Shown here: positions 49,612-57,696 of the stretch, one piece after another
Numbering within the stretch: the first letter of the stretch is position 1
How the letters are laid out: each line of letters begins with the position of its first letter
Assembly: GCF_013376005.1 (NCBI RefSeq)
Contig: NZ_JABMJK010000004.1
Location: 124,001 to 188,000 of the forward strand
From: Duganella sp. SG902
GTDB taxonomy: Bacteria > Pseudomonadota > Gammaproteobacteria > Burkholderiales > Burkholderiaceae_D
DNA length: 64,000 bases
Direction: 5' to 3'
The notes under the pieces: generated by a model
Told to the model about the DNA's origin: nothing
Seen by the model: only the letters and a program-made list of their open reading frames with translations
Database searches by the model: none
Made by a program: the position numbers and the translations under genes

Positions 49612-50006
49612 CCCAGAAGCCTGTGGATGTGGCGGTCGGCGTGCTGATCAAGCCGAACGGCGACCTGCTGCTGGGCCAGCGCCCGGCCGGCAAGCCGTAT
49701 GAAGGTTACTGGGAATTCCCGGGTGGTAAAGTCGATCCTGGCGAGACCATCCTGGAAGCCTTGAAGCGCGAGTTTGTGGAGGAGTTGGGCCTGACCATCC
49801 ACAGCGCGGAAGAGTGGTGTGGCGTGGAGTACGTGTATCCGCACGCGCATGTGCGGCTGCATTTCTTCATCAGCCGCGACTGGAGCGGCGAGCCGCAGAG
49901 CCTGGAGGGGCAGGCGTTCGCGTGGCAGGGGACGGTAGGCGTGGAGCCGCTGCTGCCGGCCACGATACCGTTGCTGGAGTGGCTGGAGCAAGTCCGCCAC
50001 GCCTGA
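49608..50006 (+). CDS. mutT: Nudix hydrolase, 8-oxo-dGTP diphosphatase type
   Basis: A 132-residue Nudix enzyme likely cleansing oxidised nucleotides (8-oxo-dGTP to 8-oxo-dGMP). The Nudix box spans about residues 40-61 (G-x5-E-x7-R-E-x-x-E-E-L-G), preceded by G-Y-W-E-F-P-G-G-K as in MutT. ATG 49608 overlaps the stop of the DUF815 gene; an upstream in-frame start is rejected. Its last 34 codons (from about 49904) are included in a 300-bp tandem duplication, leaving a decayed copy downstream. Confidence 0.94.
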   Translation: MTQKPVDVAVGVLIKPNGDLLLGQRPAGKPYEGYWEFPGGKVDPGETILEALKREFVEELGLTIHSAEEWCGVEYVYPHAHVRLHFFISRDWSGEPQSLEGQAFAWQGTVGVEPLLPATIPLLEWLEQVRHA

Positions 50007-50202
50007 TCAGCCGACATCGTCATTCCGGCGAAGGCCGGAATCCATGCTGAATACGCGCTGTGTTAGCGCGAGCGTTCCATGGGTCCCGGCCTGCGCCGGG
50101 ACGACGTGCTACTCCTCGTCGTGCGCGTCCTTGGGCGCCACCACGGGGATGACGTATTTCTCTTCCGCCCAGGCGCCCAGGTCGATTTTCTTGCAGCGTT
50201 CC
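49904..50202. repeat. Tandem duplication, unit 1
   Basis: This 299-bp stretch is repeated immediately as unit 2 (50203-50502) with about 90% or better identity by eye. It contains, in order, the 3' end of mutT, a REP-like pair of stem-loops, and a 3' fragment of yacG on the minus strand. The first unit retains the functional mutT end; the second retains the functional yacG end. Confidence 0.88.
50018..50107. repeat. REP-like stem-loop cluster (copy 1)
   Basis: Three inverted repeats in 90 bases: TTCCGGC/GCCGGAA (50023-50040, loop GAAG), GCGCT/AGCGC (50055-50069) and GTCCCGGC/GCCGGGAC (50083-50102, loop CTGC). The CATTCCGGCGAAGGCCGGAA and GGGTCCCGGCCTGCGCCGGG cores are of a kind widely dispersed in proteobacterial genomes. 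It lies between convergent mutT and yacG and could serve as a bidirectional 3' end. Confidence 0.75.
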
Positions 50203-50203
50203 G
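50109..50203 (-). pseudogene. yacG 3' fragment (duplication remnant)
   Basis: Read on the minus strand, 50203 to 50109 encodes [20 protein letters not shown] and a tail ending D-E-E-stop, matching the last 31 codons of the intact yacG at 50408-50581. It lacks a start and the first zinc-binding Cys pair. It is a by-product of the tandem duplication. Confidence 0.85.
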
Positions 50204-50305
50204 GAGGGGGCAGGCGTTCGCTTGGCAGGGGTCGGTGGGGGGGAGCCGCTGCTGCCGGCCACGATACCGTTGCTGGAGTGGCTGGAGCAAGTCCGCCACG
50301 CCTGA
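50204..50305 (+). pseudogene. mutT 3' fragment (duplication remnant)
   Basis: Corresponds to the last 34 codons of mutT (stop TGA 50303-50305) with substitutions and a one-base deletion that breaks the frame. No start or Nudix box is present. Confidence 0.85.
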
Positions 50306-50316
50306 TCAGCCGACAC

Positions 50317-50406
50317 CGTCATTCCGGCGAAGGCCGGAATCCATGCTGAATATGCGCTGCGTTAGCGCAAGCGTTCCATGGGTCCCGGCCTGCGCCGGGA
50401 CGACGT
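50317..50406. repeat. REP-like stem-loop cluster (copy 2)
   Basis: The same three stems as copy 1, displaced by 299 bases: 50322-50339, 50354-50368 and 50382-50401. Loop and flank substitutions (for example GCGCTGCGTTAGCGC) preserve pairing. It ends two bases before the yacG stop codon. Confidence 0.75.
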
Positions 50407-50407
50407 G

Positions 50408-50581
50408 CTATTCCTCGTCGTGGGCGTCCTTGGGCGGCGCTACCGGGATGACGTATTTTTCCTCGGCCCAGGCGCCCAGGTCGATTTTCTTGCAGCGCTC
50501 CGAGCAGAACGGGCGGAACTTGTTTTCCGGCTTCCACTCCACCTTGGCGGAGCAGGTCGGACATTCAACAACAGTGACCAT
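50408..50581 (-). CDS. yacG: DNA gyrase inhibitor YacG
   Basis: A 57-residue zinc protein. The Cys4 motif C-P-T-C ... F-C-S-E-R-C-K is followed by the family signature [11 protein letters not shown]. YacG binds GyrB and blocks DNA binding. ATG at 50581; stop TAG 50408-50410, just beyond the second REP-like cluster. The 3' half is part of the tandem duplication and this is the intact copy. The gene follows zapD by 8 bases, as in other proteobacteria (coaE-zapD-yacG). Confidence 0.93.
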   Translation of the reverse strand: MVTVVECPTCSAKVEWKPENKFRPFCSERCKKIDLGAWAEEKYVIPVAPPKDAHDEE

Positions 50582-50589
50582 TTGAATCT

Positions 50590-51345
50590 TCAGAAGTTAC
50601 AGAGGGTAAGCTCGAATGGTACATCATCTTCCAGCGGCTTGGGTTTCAGGTCGCCGCCCTGCGAGGTGAAGCGCACCCACAGCATGTACTTGTTGGCCGA
50701 AATCTCCGGAATCGCCCCCTGCGACTCATCCAGCGTCAGGCGCAGCATCTGATACACCTTCCCCTGCAACATCTGCTGATAGCTGCCGGCCACCGCGATC
50801 ATCTTGACCGGGCCGCCCGAGTCGCGCAGCAGCCGCAGCACCAGGCCCAGCGCATCGAACAGCGGCGCCAGCGGCGCGAACCAGGTGATGATGTCGTTGA
50901 AGCGCTGCTCGGCCGGACGCTGCTGCCAGGCGTAGTAGGACGGCAAATCAAACTCGCAGGCGCCGCCCGGAATGATGGTGCGGCCGCGGATGCTCATCAG
51001 CCATTCGTTGTCGCGCACGTTCTGGCCGGTCTTGCCTTGCGCGGCCACCAAGGCGCTGCTGACGCCGTCGACTTCGTTGAGAATAGCGTCCAGCGTTTCA
51101 GCCTGGACATTGGGGTTCATGCGGTAGCCCAGCAGCGTCTGGCGCTGGCGCTCCAGTTCTTGCAGCAGGTCGGATTTGAGGTCGGCGCGGCCGGCGACTT
51201 CCAGCATGTCGAAGATGGTGGCCAGCGCGACGTGATGCTGCATCGGATGTTCTTGATGCACAAAGAACTTGAATTTCTCGTACAAATCCTCCAGGCGCAA
51301 CAACGTGCGTATGCGCTCGTTGAAAGGATATTCGTAGACGATCAA
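50590..51345 (-). CDS. zapD: Cell division protein ZapD
   Basis: A 251-residue FtsZ-bundling factor (YacF family) that stabilises the Z ring. Seen: [14 protein letters not shown] at the N-terminus, a long alpha-helical domain (L-L-Q-E-L-E-R-Q-R), [10 protein letters not shown], and a beta domain near the C-terminus with K-Y-M-L-W-V-R-F. The start appears to be TTG at 51345 with GAGGG eight bases upstream; no in-frame ATG or GTG fits. Part of the pilD-coaE-zapD-yacG row. Confidence 0.94.
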   Translation of the reverse strand: MIVYEYPFNERIRTLLRLEDLYEKFKFFVHQEHPMQHHVALATIFDMLEVAGRADLKSDLLQELERQRQTLLGYRMNPNVQAETLDAILNEVDGVSSALVAAQGKTGQNVRDNEWLMSIRGRTIIPGGACEFDLPSYYAWQQRPAEQRFNDIITWFAPLAPLFDALGLVLRLLRDSGGPVKMIAVAGSYQQMLQGKVYQMLRLTLDESQGAIPEISANKYMLWVRFTSQGGDLKPKPLEDDVPFELTLCNF

Positions 51346-51451
51346 AATAACATCCCTCTATAGATGGACCTGCAAAGAATTCTCGTGATTTTGAAGCAAG
51401 CCAAGCAAAATTACAAACGTTGCGAAGGCATTATTGCCGTTCCGCGCCAAA

Positions 51452-52060
51452 TTACCAGCGAATTTGCAGATATAAAGCGTGCAAACGGGCGACTTGCGCC
51501 TCCAGAGCGTCGATTCCTGCATTATTGACAATGACGTCGTCGGCCGCCGCCAGCCGTTCGGCCCGGCTCACCTGGGCCGCCATGATGGCGCGCACCTGCG
51601 CCTCCGGCAAATTGTTACGCGCCATCACGCGGGCGATTTGCACTTCTTCCGGACAGTCTACCGCCAACAGGCGCGTGACCCGTGCACGCCACGTTCCGGA
51701 CTCGATCAACAGCGGCACGGCGTAGATCACATAGGCGCCGCTGGCGGCGGCCCCGGCCGCCAGGGCGGCGTCGCGGATGCGCGGATGGAGGATGGCTTCC
51801 AGCCTCGCCTTGGCGCCGGCGTCGGCGAACACCAGCTGGCGCATGCGCGCGCGGTCCATGGCGCCGCTGTCGTTGATGAACTCGGGGCCGAATTCGCTGA
51901 GGATGGCCGGCATGGCGGGGCCGTGCGGCGCGGTCATGCTGTGGGCGATCAGGTCGGTGTCGACGATGGTGGCGCCGCGCGCGGCGAACATGTCGGCCAC
52001 CGTGCTCTTGCCGCTGCCGATGCCGCCGGTCAGGCCGATGGCGAACGGTGGCCGGCTCAT
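51452..52060 (-). CDS. coaE: Dephospho-CoA kinase
   Basis: A 202-residue kinase for the last step of coenzyme A synthesis. P-loop [12 protein letters not shown] (residues 9-20), [17 protein letters not shown], the P-L-L-I-E-S lid segment, [11 protein letters not shown] and R-N-N-L. Its ATG overlaps the pilD stop by 4 bases, so they are translationally coupled. Confidence 0.96.
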   Translation of the reverse strand: MSRPPFAIGLTGGIGSGKSTVADMFAARGATIVDTDLIAHSMTAPHGPAMPAILSEFGPEFINDSGAMDRARMRQLVFADAGAKARLEAILHPRIRDAALAAGAAASGAYVIYAVPLLIESGTWRARVTRLLAVDCPEEVQIARVMARNNLPEAQVRAIMAAQVSRAERLAAADDVIVNNAGIDALEAQVARLHALYLQIRW

Positions 52061-52929
52061 GGATGGACCACGCTCATGGTGAAGGCCGACAGCGGGCCGC
52101 CGTACAGCAGGGCGATCAGGCCGGCCGCAGCCAGGTAGGGGCCGAAGGGGATCGGGTTGTTGCGGCCGCGCTTGGCGAACACGATCAGGGCGATGCCGAC
52201 CACCGCGCCCACCACCGAGGACAGCAGGATGATGGTGGGCAGCATGGCCCAGCCCATCCACGCGCCCAGCGCGGCCAGCAGCTTGAAGTCGCCATAGCCC
52301 ATGCCCTCCTTGCCGGTGGCCAGCTTGAACAGCCAGTAGATCGACCACAGCGCCAGGTAGCCGGCCGCCGCGCCGATCACCGCGTCCTGCAGCGGTACGA
52401 AGGTGGCGTTGACGTTGACCAGCAGGCCGGCCCACAGCAGCGGGAAGGTCAGGTCGTCCGGCAGCAATTGGGTGTCGGCGTCGATGAAGGTCATGGCGAT
52501 CAGCGAGTACAGGAAGAGCAGCGCCGACAGCCCGGCCCAGCCGCTGCCCAGCTTCCACACCACCAGCGCCGACAGCGCGCCGGTCAGCAGTTCCACCGCC
52601 GGATAGCGGGCCGAGATCGGCGCCTTGCAATTGCTGCACTTGCCGCGCAACGCCAGCCAGCTGATCACCGGGATGTTTTCGGCGGCCGTGATCTGGTGCT
52701 TGCAGTGCGGACAGGCCGAGCGCGGCACCACCAGGTTGTAGCGTTCCGTGTGCGGGAGCGGCTTGCCGCTTTCGGCAGCGACATAATTGTCCGACTCGCG
52801 CTGCATCATGATCGGCAGGCGGTGGATCACCACGTTCAGGAAACTGCCGAACAGCAGCCCGAACAGGCCCGCAATCAGGCTGATGGCGAGGTCGCCGGCG
52901 GGGGCGAACAGCAGGGTCGATTGCAGCAT
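52057..52929 (-). CDS. pilD: Type IV prepilin peptidase / N-methyltransferase
   Basis: A 290-residue membrane aspartic peptidase that cleaves and N-methylates type IV pilins. N-terminal [12 protein letters not shown], zinc Cys tetrad C-P-H-C...C-S-N-C, catalytic Asp residues in [11 protein letters not shown] and G-M-G-Y-G-D-F-K-L, and about eight membrane helices. ATG 52929 is preferred to TTG 52938. It is normally adjacent to pilBC; here a two-component pair separates them. It overlaps coaE. Confidence 0.95.
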   Translation of the reverse strand: MLQSTLLFAPAGDLAISLIAGLFGLLFGSFLNVVIHRLPIMMQRESDNYVAAESGKPLPHTERYNLVVPRSACPHCKHQITAAENIPVISWLALRGKCSNCKAPISARYPAVELLTGALSALVVWKLGSGWAGLSALLFLYSLIAMTFIDADTQLLPDDLTFPLLWAGLLVNVNATFVPLQDAVIGAAAGYLALWSIYWLFKLATGKEGMGYGDFKLLAALGAWMGWAMLPTIILLSSVVGAVVGIALIVFAKRGRNNPIPFGPYLAAAGLIALLYGGPLSAFTMSVVHP

Positions 52930-53051
52930 GGGCGTCAATAATCGTTAATCGTCACAGGCCCATATTAAAGCATTACAGCAACATTGCGGACGCTTTTTCC
53001 AGATGCCCTATACCCTCGGGGAGATAGCAAAAACATTGGAACAATGGCAAG

Positions 53052-53867
53052 GTGGCTGATCTGTATTCCCGCTCGGAGCACTCCTTGTCGTCGACACCGT
53101 TATTCCTGCTGCTCGGGCTATTGCTGGCATGTGCGGCGTTCCTGGCCGCGTTTCTGATCTGCGTGCGCCGCTTGCGGCGCGGCTACGAGGCGCGCATGCG
53201 CCTGCTGGCCGAGCGGGAGCGCGTGGCCGCCAGCCTGCACGACACCCTGTTGCAAAGCATGCAGGGCATGATCCTGCGCTTCCAGGGCGTCAGCCACCGG
53301 CTGGCGGCGGACCATCCGGAACGCGTCACCATCGAGCGCATCCTCGACCAGGCCGACGAGGTGCTGGCCGAGGGCCGGCACCAGATCCTGGCGCTGCGCA
53401 TGCCGGTGGTGTACGGCGACAACCTGAGCCAGGCGTTGGCCGCCATCGGCCAGTCGCTGCAGGAGAATTTCAACACGCCGTTCCGCATGGTCGTCAGCGG
53501 CAGGCCCACCTTGGTCAGCGGCGACAGCGGCGAGGAAATCTACGGCCTCGCGCGCGAGGCGCTGTACAACGCCTTCCAGCACGCGCGGGCCGGCAACGTC
53601 GAGCTGGAGCTGGTGTATGGCTGCGAATATTTCGTGGTCTATGTGCGCGACGACGGCAAGGGCATGGCGCGGCCGCCGAACGGGCTGGCCGCCATGCGCG
53701 CGCGCGCCGCCCGCCTGGACGGCACGCTGGAGGTGCTGAGCCTGCCGGAGCGGGGCACGGAGGTGATCCTCAAGGTGCCGGGGGCGAGCTGCTACCAGGC
53801 GCCGCGTCCGCGCGGCTGGCGGCACTGCCTGATGGCGTGGCTGGGCCGCACCGACACCCTCGGTTAA
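53052..53867 (+). CDS. NarL/UhpB-type sensor histidine kinase, short form
   Basis: A 271-residue kinase with one transmembrane helix (about residues 15-38), a HisKA_3 dimerisation domain (E-R-E-R-V-A-A-S-L-H-D-T-L-L-Q, phosphoacceptor His about residue 63) and a HATPase domain (R-E-A-L-Y-N-A-F-Q-H-A N-box, D-D-G-K-G-M). It is like the C-terminal half of YXY/beta-propeller sensor kinases but has no sensor domain. It starts with GTG 53052. Convergent with the LuxR-type regulator gene, sharing a 4-base stop overlap (TTAA). Confidence 0.9.
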   Translation: MADLYSRSEHSLSSTPLFLLLGLLLACAAFLAAFLICVRRLRRGYEARMRLLAERERVAASLHDTLLQSMQGMILRFQGVSHRLAADHPERVTIERILDQADEVLAEGRHQILALRMPVVYGDNLSQALAAIGQSLQENFNTPFRMVVSGRPTLVSGDSGEEIYGLAREALYNAFQHARAGNVELELVYGCEYFVVYVRDDGKGMARPPNGLAAMRARAARLDGTLEVLSLPERGTEVILKVPGASCYQAPRPRGWRHCLMAWLGRTDTLG

Positions 53868-54517
53868 CCAGCCAGCGGCCGCGGCCGCGTGCGCATGCCG
53901 ATGATGCCGCGTCCGAGCGCGATCAGCACCGCGTGGGTGCGGTCGTTGGCCTGCAGCTTGGACATCAGGTTCTTCATGTGCACCTTGACGGTTTCCTCGG
54001 CGATGCACAGCTGGCGGCCGATCAGGCGGTTGCTCTTGCCCAGCGCGGCCAGTTCCAGCACCTGGATCTCGCGCGGCGTCAGCGTGTCGCCCGGCAGCTG
54101 GCGCGCCACCGCCCGGACCAGCAGCGGCGGCACATGGCGCTGGCCGGCGTGGATGGCGCGCAGGGTGTCCAGCATCTCGCGCCGGGCCGCGCTCTTCAGC
54201 AGATAACCGGCGGCGCCGGCCTTCATGGCGCGCATCACCAGCGCGTCGCCCTCGTAGGTGGTCAGCACCACGATGGCGGCCCGCGGGTACTCGTTGCGGA
54301 TGATCTGGGTGGCCTCGACGCCGTCGAGGTCGGGCATCTGGATGTCCATCAGCACCAGGTCGGGACGCAGGCTGCGGTAGTGCGCGATCGCCTCGCGGCC
54401 GCCTGCCGCTTCCGCCACCAGCTGGAAGCCGGCGTCGCTGGCCAGCACGCTGGCGACGCCCTGGCGGAACACCGGGTGGTCGTCCGCCGTCATCACGGTG
54501 ATTGGAAGCTGGGCCAT
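53864..54517 (-). CDS. NarL/LuxR-family response regulator
   Basis: A 217-residue regulator: receiver domain (M-T-A-D-D-H-P near the N-terminus, phosphoacceptor Asp in L-V-L-M-D-I-Q-M-P, Lys in Y-L-L-K-S) and a LuxR-type HTH (L-T-P-R-E-I-Q-V-L-E-L-A-A-L-G-K-S-N-R, V-K-V-H-M-K-N-L-M-S-K-L). Presumed partner of the convergent kinase gene. ATG 54517 is chosen; a longer frame into pilC is rejected. Its gap to pilC is 74 bases. Confidence 0.92.
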   Translation of the reverse strand: MAQLPITVMTADDHPVFRQGVASVLASDAGFQLVAEAAGGREAIAHYRSLRPDLVLMDIQMPDLDGVEATQIIRNEYPRAAIVVLTTYEGDALVMRAMKAGAAGYLLKSAARREMLDTLRAIHAGQRHVPPLLVRAVARQLPGDTLTPREIQVLELAALGKSNRLIGRQLCIAEETVKVHMKNLMSKLQANDRTHAVLIALGRGIIGMRTRPRPLAG

Positions 54518-54591
54518 AAGGTTGTCACCCAAAAGGGATGGAAAGCATGACAGTGCCACAGGCGTGACAGCCTGGCTATAACCCCGTGGGG

Positions 54592-55815
54592 TTAGACCAC
54601 CGAACCGAGCTTGAATATCGGCAAGTACATGGCCACCACCAGGCCGCCGATCAGCACGCCGAGGATCACCATGATGGCCGGCTCCATCAGGCTGGACAGC
54701 GAGGCCACCGCCTCGTCCACCTCCTCCTCGTAGAAATCGGCCACCTTGCCCAGCATGGCGTCCAGCGAGCCGGACTCCTCGCCGATGGACACCATCTGCG
54801 TGACCATGTTGGGGAACACCTCGGCGTTCTGCATGGCCACCGTCAGGCTGGTGCCGGTGCTGACCTCGGTCTGGATCTTGCGCGTGGCGTCGAGGTAGAC
54901 CGCGTTGCCGGCCGCGCCGCCCACCGAGTCGAGCGACTCCACCAGCGGCACGCCGGCCGCGAACATGGTCGACAGCGTGCGGGTCCAGCGCGCCACCGTG
55001 GCTTTGCGGATCACCTCGCCAAACACGGGCAGCTTGAGCAGCAGCCGGTCCATGAAGCGTTGCATTTGCAGCGAGCGCTGCCAGGCGCGGAAGAAGAAAT
55101 AAATCGACGCGAACAGGCTGCCGAAAATCAGATACCACCACTGCACGAAGAACTCCGACAGCGCCATCACGAACAGCGTGGGCGCCGGCAGGTTGGCGCC
55201 AAAGCTGGTGAACACCTCCTTGAAGGCCGGCACCACCCAGATCATGATCACCGCCGTGACGATGAAGGCCACCGCCAGGATCGACACCGGATACATCAGC
55301 GCCGACTTGATCTTGGCCTTCATGGCCAGCGTCTTTTCCTTGTAGATGGCCAGCCGGGTCAGCAGGTCCTCCAGGATGCCGGCCTGCTCGCCGGCGCCGA
55401 CCAGGTTGCAGAACAGCGGATCGAAATACAGCGGGAACTTGCGGAACGCCTGGTTGAGGCTGGTGCCGGTCTCGATATCGGCGCGCAAGTCCATCACCAG
55501 CTTGGAGACCGACGGGTTGGCGTGGCCCTTGCCGACGATGTCGAACGACTGCAGCAGCGGCACGCCGGCCTTCATCATGGTGGCCAGCTGGCGGGTGAAC
55601 AGGGTGATGTCCTTGTCGGTGACCTTCTTGCCCGAGCGGTAGGCCTTCTTCTTGACCTTGGTGACCATGATGCCCTGGCGGCGCAGGGTGACGTTGACCA
55701 CCGCCTCGCCGCCGGCGCGCAGCTCGCCGCGCACGGTCTTGCCGGTTTTATCCTTGCCCTCCCAGGCGAAGACCGATTCCTTGACCTGGTTGCCCGCGTT
55801 TCGAGAGATTGCCAT
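54592..55815 (-). CDS. pilC: Type IV pilus inner-membrane platform protein PilC
   Basis: A 407-residue polytopic protein of the pilus assembly platform with two T2SSF domains, each before a membrane hairpin: F-T-R-Q-L-A-T-M-M-K-A-G-V-P-L-L-Q-S (about residues 72-90) and W-T-R-T-L-S-T-M-F-A-A-G-V-P-L-V-E-S (about 277-295). It ends in three membrane segments and P-I-F-K-L-G-S-V-V. It starts 10 bases after pilB. A perfect 7-bp stem TAACCCC/GGGGTTA (54579-54594) covers its stop codon. Confidence 0.96.
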   Translation of the reverse strand: MAISRNAGNQVKESVFAWEGKDKTGKTVRGELRAGGEAVVNVTLRRQGIMVTKVKKKAYRSGKKVTDKDITLFTRQLATMMKAGVPLLQSFDIVGKGHANPSVSKLVMDLRADIETGTSLNQAFRKFPLYFDPLFCNLVGAGEQAGILEDLLTRLAIYKEKTLAMKAKIKSALMYPVSILAVAFIVTAVIMIWVVPAFKEVFTSFGANLPAPTLFVMALSEFFVQWWYLIFGSLFASIYFFFRAWQRSLQMQRFMDRLLLKLPVFGEVIRKATVARWTRTLSTMFAAGVPLVESLDSVGGAAGNAVYLDATRKIQTEVSTGTSLTVAMQNAEVFPNMVTQMVSIGEESGSLDAMLGKVADFYEEEVDEAVASLSSLMEPAIMVILGVLIGGLVVAMYLPIFKLGSVV

Positions 55816-55825
55816 GATCGCCGTC

Positions 55826-57565
55826 CTATTCGTTGGTGCAGCCCAGCACTTCCTCCAGGCTGGTCAGGCCCGCCTTGACCTTGACCAGCCCCGACTGGCG
55901 CAGCGACTTCACGCCCTCCGCCTCGGACTGGGCGGCGATCTGCATCGCGTTGCCGTGGGCCAGGATCAGGGTTTCGATGGCCGGCGTGATCGGCATGATC
56001 TGGTAAATGCCGACCCGGCCCTTGTAGCCGCCGCCGTTGCAGCGCTCGCAGCCGACCGGGCCGTAGGGCTTCCATGTGCCGTCCAGCTCCTCCGGCTTGA
56101 AGCCGGCCTTGAGCAGCAGGTCCGGCGCGATGTCGACCGGCTGCTTGCAGGCGCACAGGCGGCGCGCCAGGCGCTGGGCGGTGATCAGGATCACGGACGA
56201 GGCGATGTTGAACGGCGCCACGCCCATGTTCATCAGGCGCGTGAGCGTCGAGGGCGCGTCGTTGGTGTGCAGCGTGGAAAACACCATGTGGCCGGTCTGC
56301 GCCGCCTTGATGGCGATGTCGGCGGTTTCCAGGTCGCGGATCTCGCCCACCATGATGATGTCCGGATCCTGGCGCAGGAAGGACTTGAGCGCCACCGGGA
56401 AGGTCAGGCCGGCCTTGTCGTTGACGTTGACCTGGTTCACGCCCGGCAGGTTGATCTCGGCCGGGTCCTCGGCGGTGGAGATGTTGATGCCGGGCTTGTT
56501 GAGGATGTTCAGGCAGGTGTACAGCGACACCGTCTTGCCGGAACCGGTCGGGCCGGTCACCAGCACCATGCCGTAGGGGCGCTGGATGGCGTCCAGCAGC
56601 AACTCCTTCTGGTCGGGATCGTAGCCGAGCGAGTCGATGCCCATCTGCGCCTGGGTGGCGTCCAGGATACGCATCACCGTCTTCTCGCCGAACAGCGTGG
56701 GCAGGGTGGAGATGCGCAGGTCGATGGTCTTGGTGGGCGAGACGATCAGGCGCATGCGGCCGTCCTGCGGCACGCGCTTTTCCGAGATGTCCAGCTTGGC
56801 CAGCACCTTGATGCGCGAGACCAGCTTCTCCTTGATCGAGATGGGCGGCTGGGCATGTTCGATCAGCACGCCGTCGACGCGGAAGCGGATGCGGTAAAAC
56901 TTCTCGAACGGCTCGAAGTGCAAGTCCGAGGCGCCCATGTTGACGGCGTCCATCAGCATCTTGTTAAGGAAGCGCACCACCGGCGCGTCCTCCACCTCGT
57001 TGGCGGCGGCCTCGGCTGCGTTGACGGCGGCGGCGCTGGGTTCCTCCTCCTCGGCAAACTGAATGTCCGCCTCGTCGCCGGCCAGGTCGGCGATGCTTTG
57101 CTCGCTGCTCTTGTTGAGGCGGGCCAGCAACTGCAGCAGCGCGTCGTGCGCCACGATCACCGGCTCGACCGTGGACTCGGTCTGGAACTTGATCTGGTCC
57201 AGCGCCTGCGTGTTGGTGGGGTCGGAGATCGCCACCGACATCTTGTTGCCGCGCTTGGCCAGCGCGAGCACGCGCTGGGTCTGCATCAGCTTGTTGTCGA
57301 TGATCTTGGGCGGCAGCGCCTCGATGTTGAGGGCGCCGACGTCGAGCAGCGGATAGGCGAAGGTCTCGGCGCAGAAGGCGGCCAGCGCCTTCGATTCAAT
57401 CGTGCCGCTGGACAGCAGCACATCGATGAAGGCCAGCTTCTCCGCCACCGACTTTTTTTGCAGGCTCTCCGCCTGCGCGGCGGACAGGCGGCCGGCCTGC
57501 ATCAAAGCCCTCGCCAGCCCCGGCATCGGGGCGCCTGGCGCTGCGTTGGGTAGGACTGCTGCCAT
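55826..57565 (-). CDS. pilB: Type IV pilus extension ATPase PilB
   Basis: A 579-residue GspE/PilB hexameric ATPase powering pilus extension. N-terminal MshEN-type domain (about residues 20-150), then catalytic domain with Walker A G-P-T-G-S-G-K344-T, Asp box (S-T-A-E-D-P-A-E), Walker B V-G-E-I-R-D, His box with H-T-N-D-A-P-S, and a zinc-binding Cys cluster (L-C-A-C-K-Q...V-G-C-E-R-C-N-G-G-G-Y-K-G-R). Full length. First gene of the leftward pilB-pilC pair. Confidence 0.97.
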   Translation of the reverse strand: MAAVLPNAAPGAPMPGLARALMQAGRLSAAQAESLQKKSVAEKLAFIDVLLSSGTIESKALAAFCAETFAYPLLDVGALNIEALPPKIIDNKLMQTQRVLALAKRGNKMSVAISDPTNTQALDQIKFQTESTVEPVIVAHDALLQLLARLNKSSEQSIADLAGDEADIQFAEEEEPSAAAVNAAEAAANEVEDAPVVRFLNKMLMDAVNMGASDLHFEPFEKFYRIRFRVDGVLIEHAQPPISIKEKLVSRIKVLAKLDISEKRVPQDGRMRLIVSPTKTIDLRISTLPTLFGEKTVMRILDATQAQMGIDSLGYDPDQKELLLDAIQRPYGMVLVTGPTGSGKTVSLYTCLNILNKPGINISTAEDPAEINLPGVNQVNVNDKAGLTFPVALKSFLRQDPDIIMVGEIRDLETADIAIKAAQTGHMVFSTLHTNDAPSTLTRLMNMGVAPFNIASSVILITAQRLARRLCACKQPVDIAPDLLLKAGFKPEELDGTWKPYGPVGCERCNGGGYKGRVGIYQIMPITPAIETLILAHGNAMQIAAQSEAEGVKSLRQSGLVKVKAGLTSLEEVLGCTNE

Positions 57566-57696
57566 AGTCGCGTCTGTCAGGTTGGAGGAGGGCGATCAAG
57601 CGATGATGCTCTCAGGCATTATTTTTGTAAAGCCCGTGCAACAATTTTACTCCGCTCTGTTGCGTGCGCCCACGCGTTTGCCTGCTTTTACAGCGC

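Larger units (their letters stand above)
50203..50502. repeat. Tandem duplication, unit 2
   Basis: The second copy of the 299-300-bp unit. Relative to unit 1 it has scattered substitutions and a one-base deletion in the mutT-derived part (near 50231-50241). The right boundary falls inside yacG at about 50502, where the intact gene continues. Confidence 0.88.

Noticed and set aside
54579..54594. Perfect TAACCCC/GGGGTTA hairpin at the pilC stop as a terminator
   Set aside because: On the minus strand no T tract follows the stem, so it does not meet the terminator criterion; noted only as a structure in the pilC entry.
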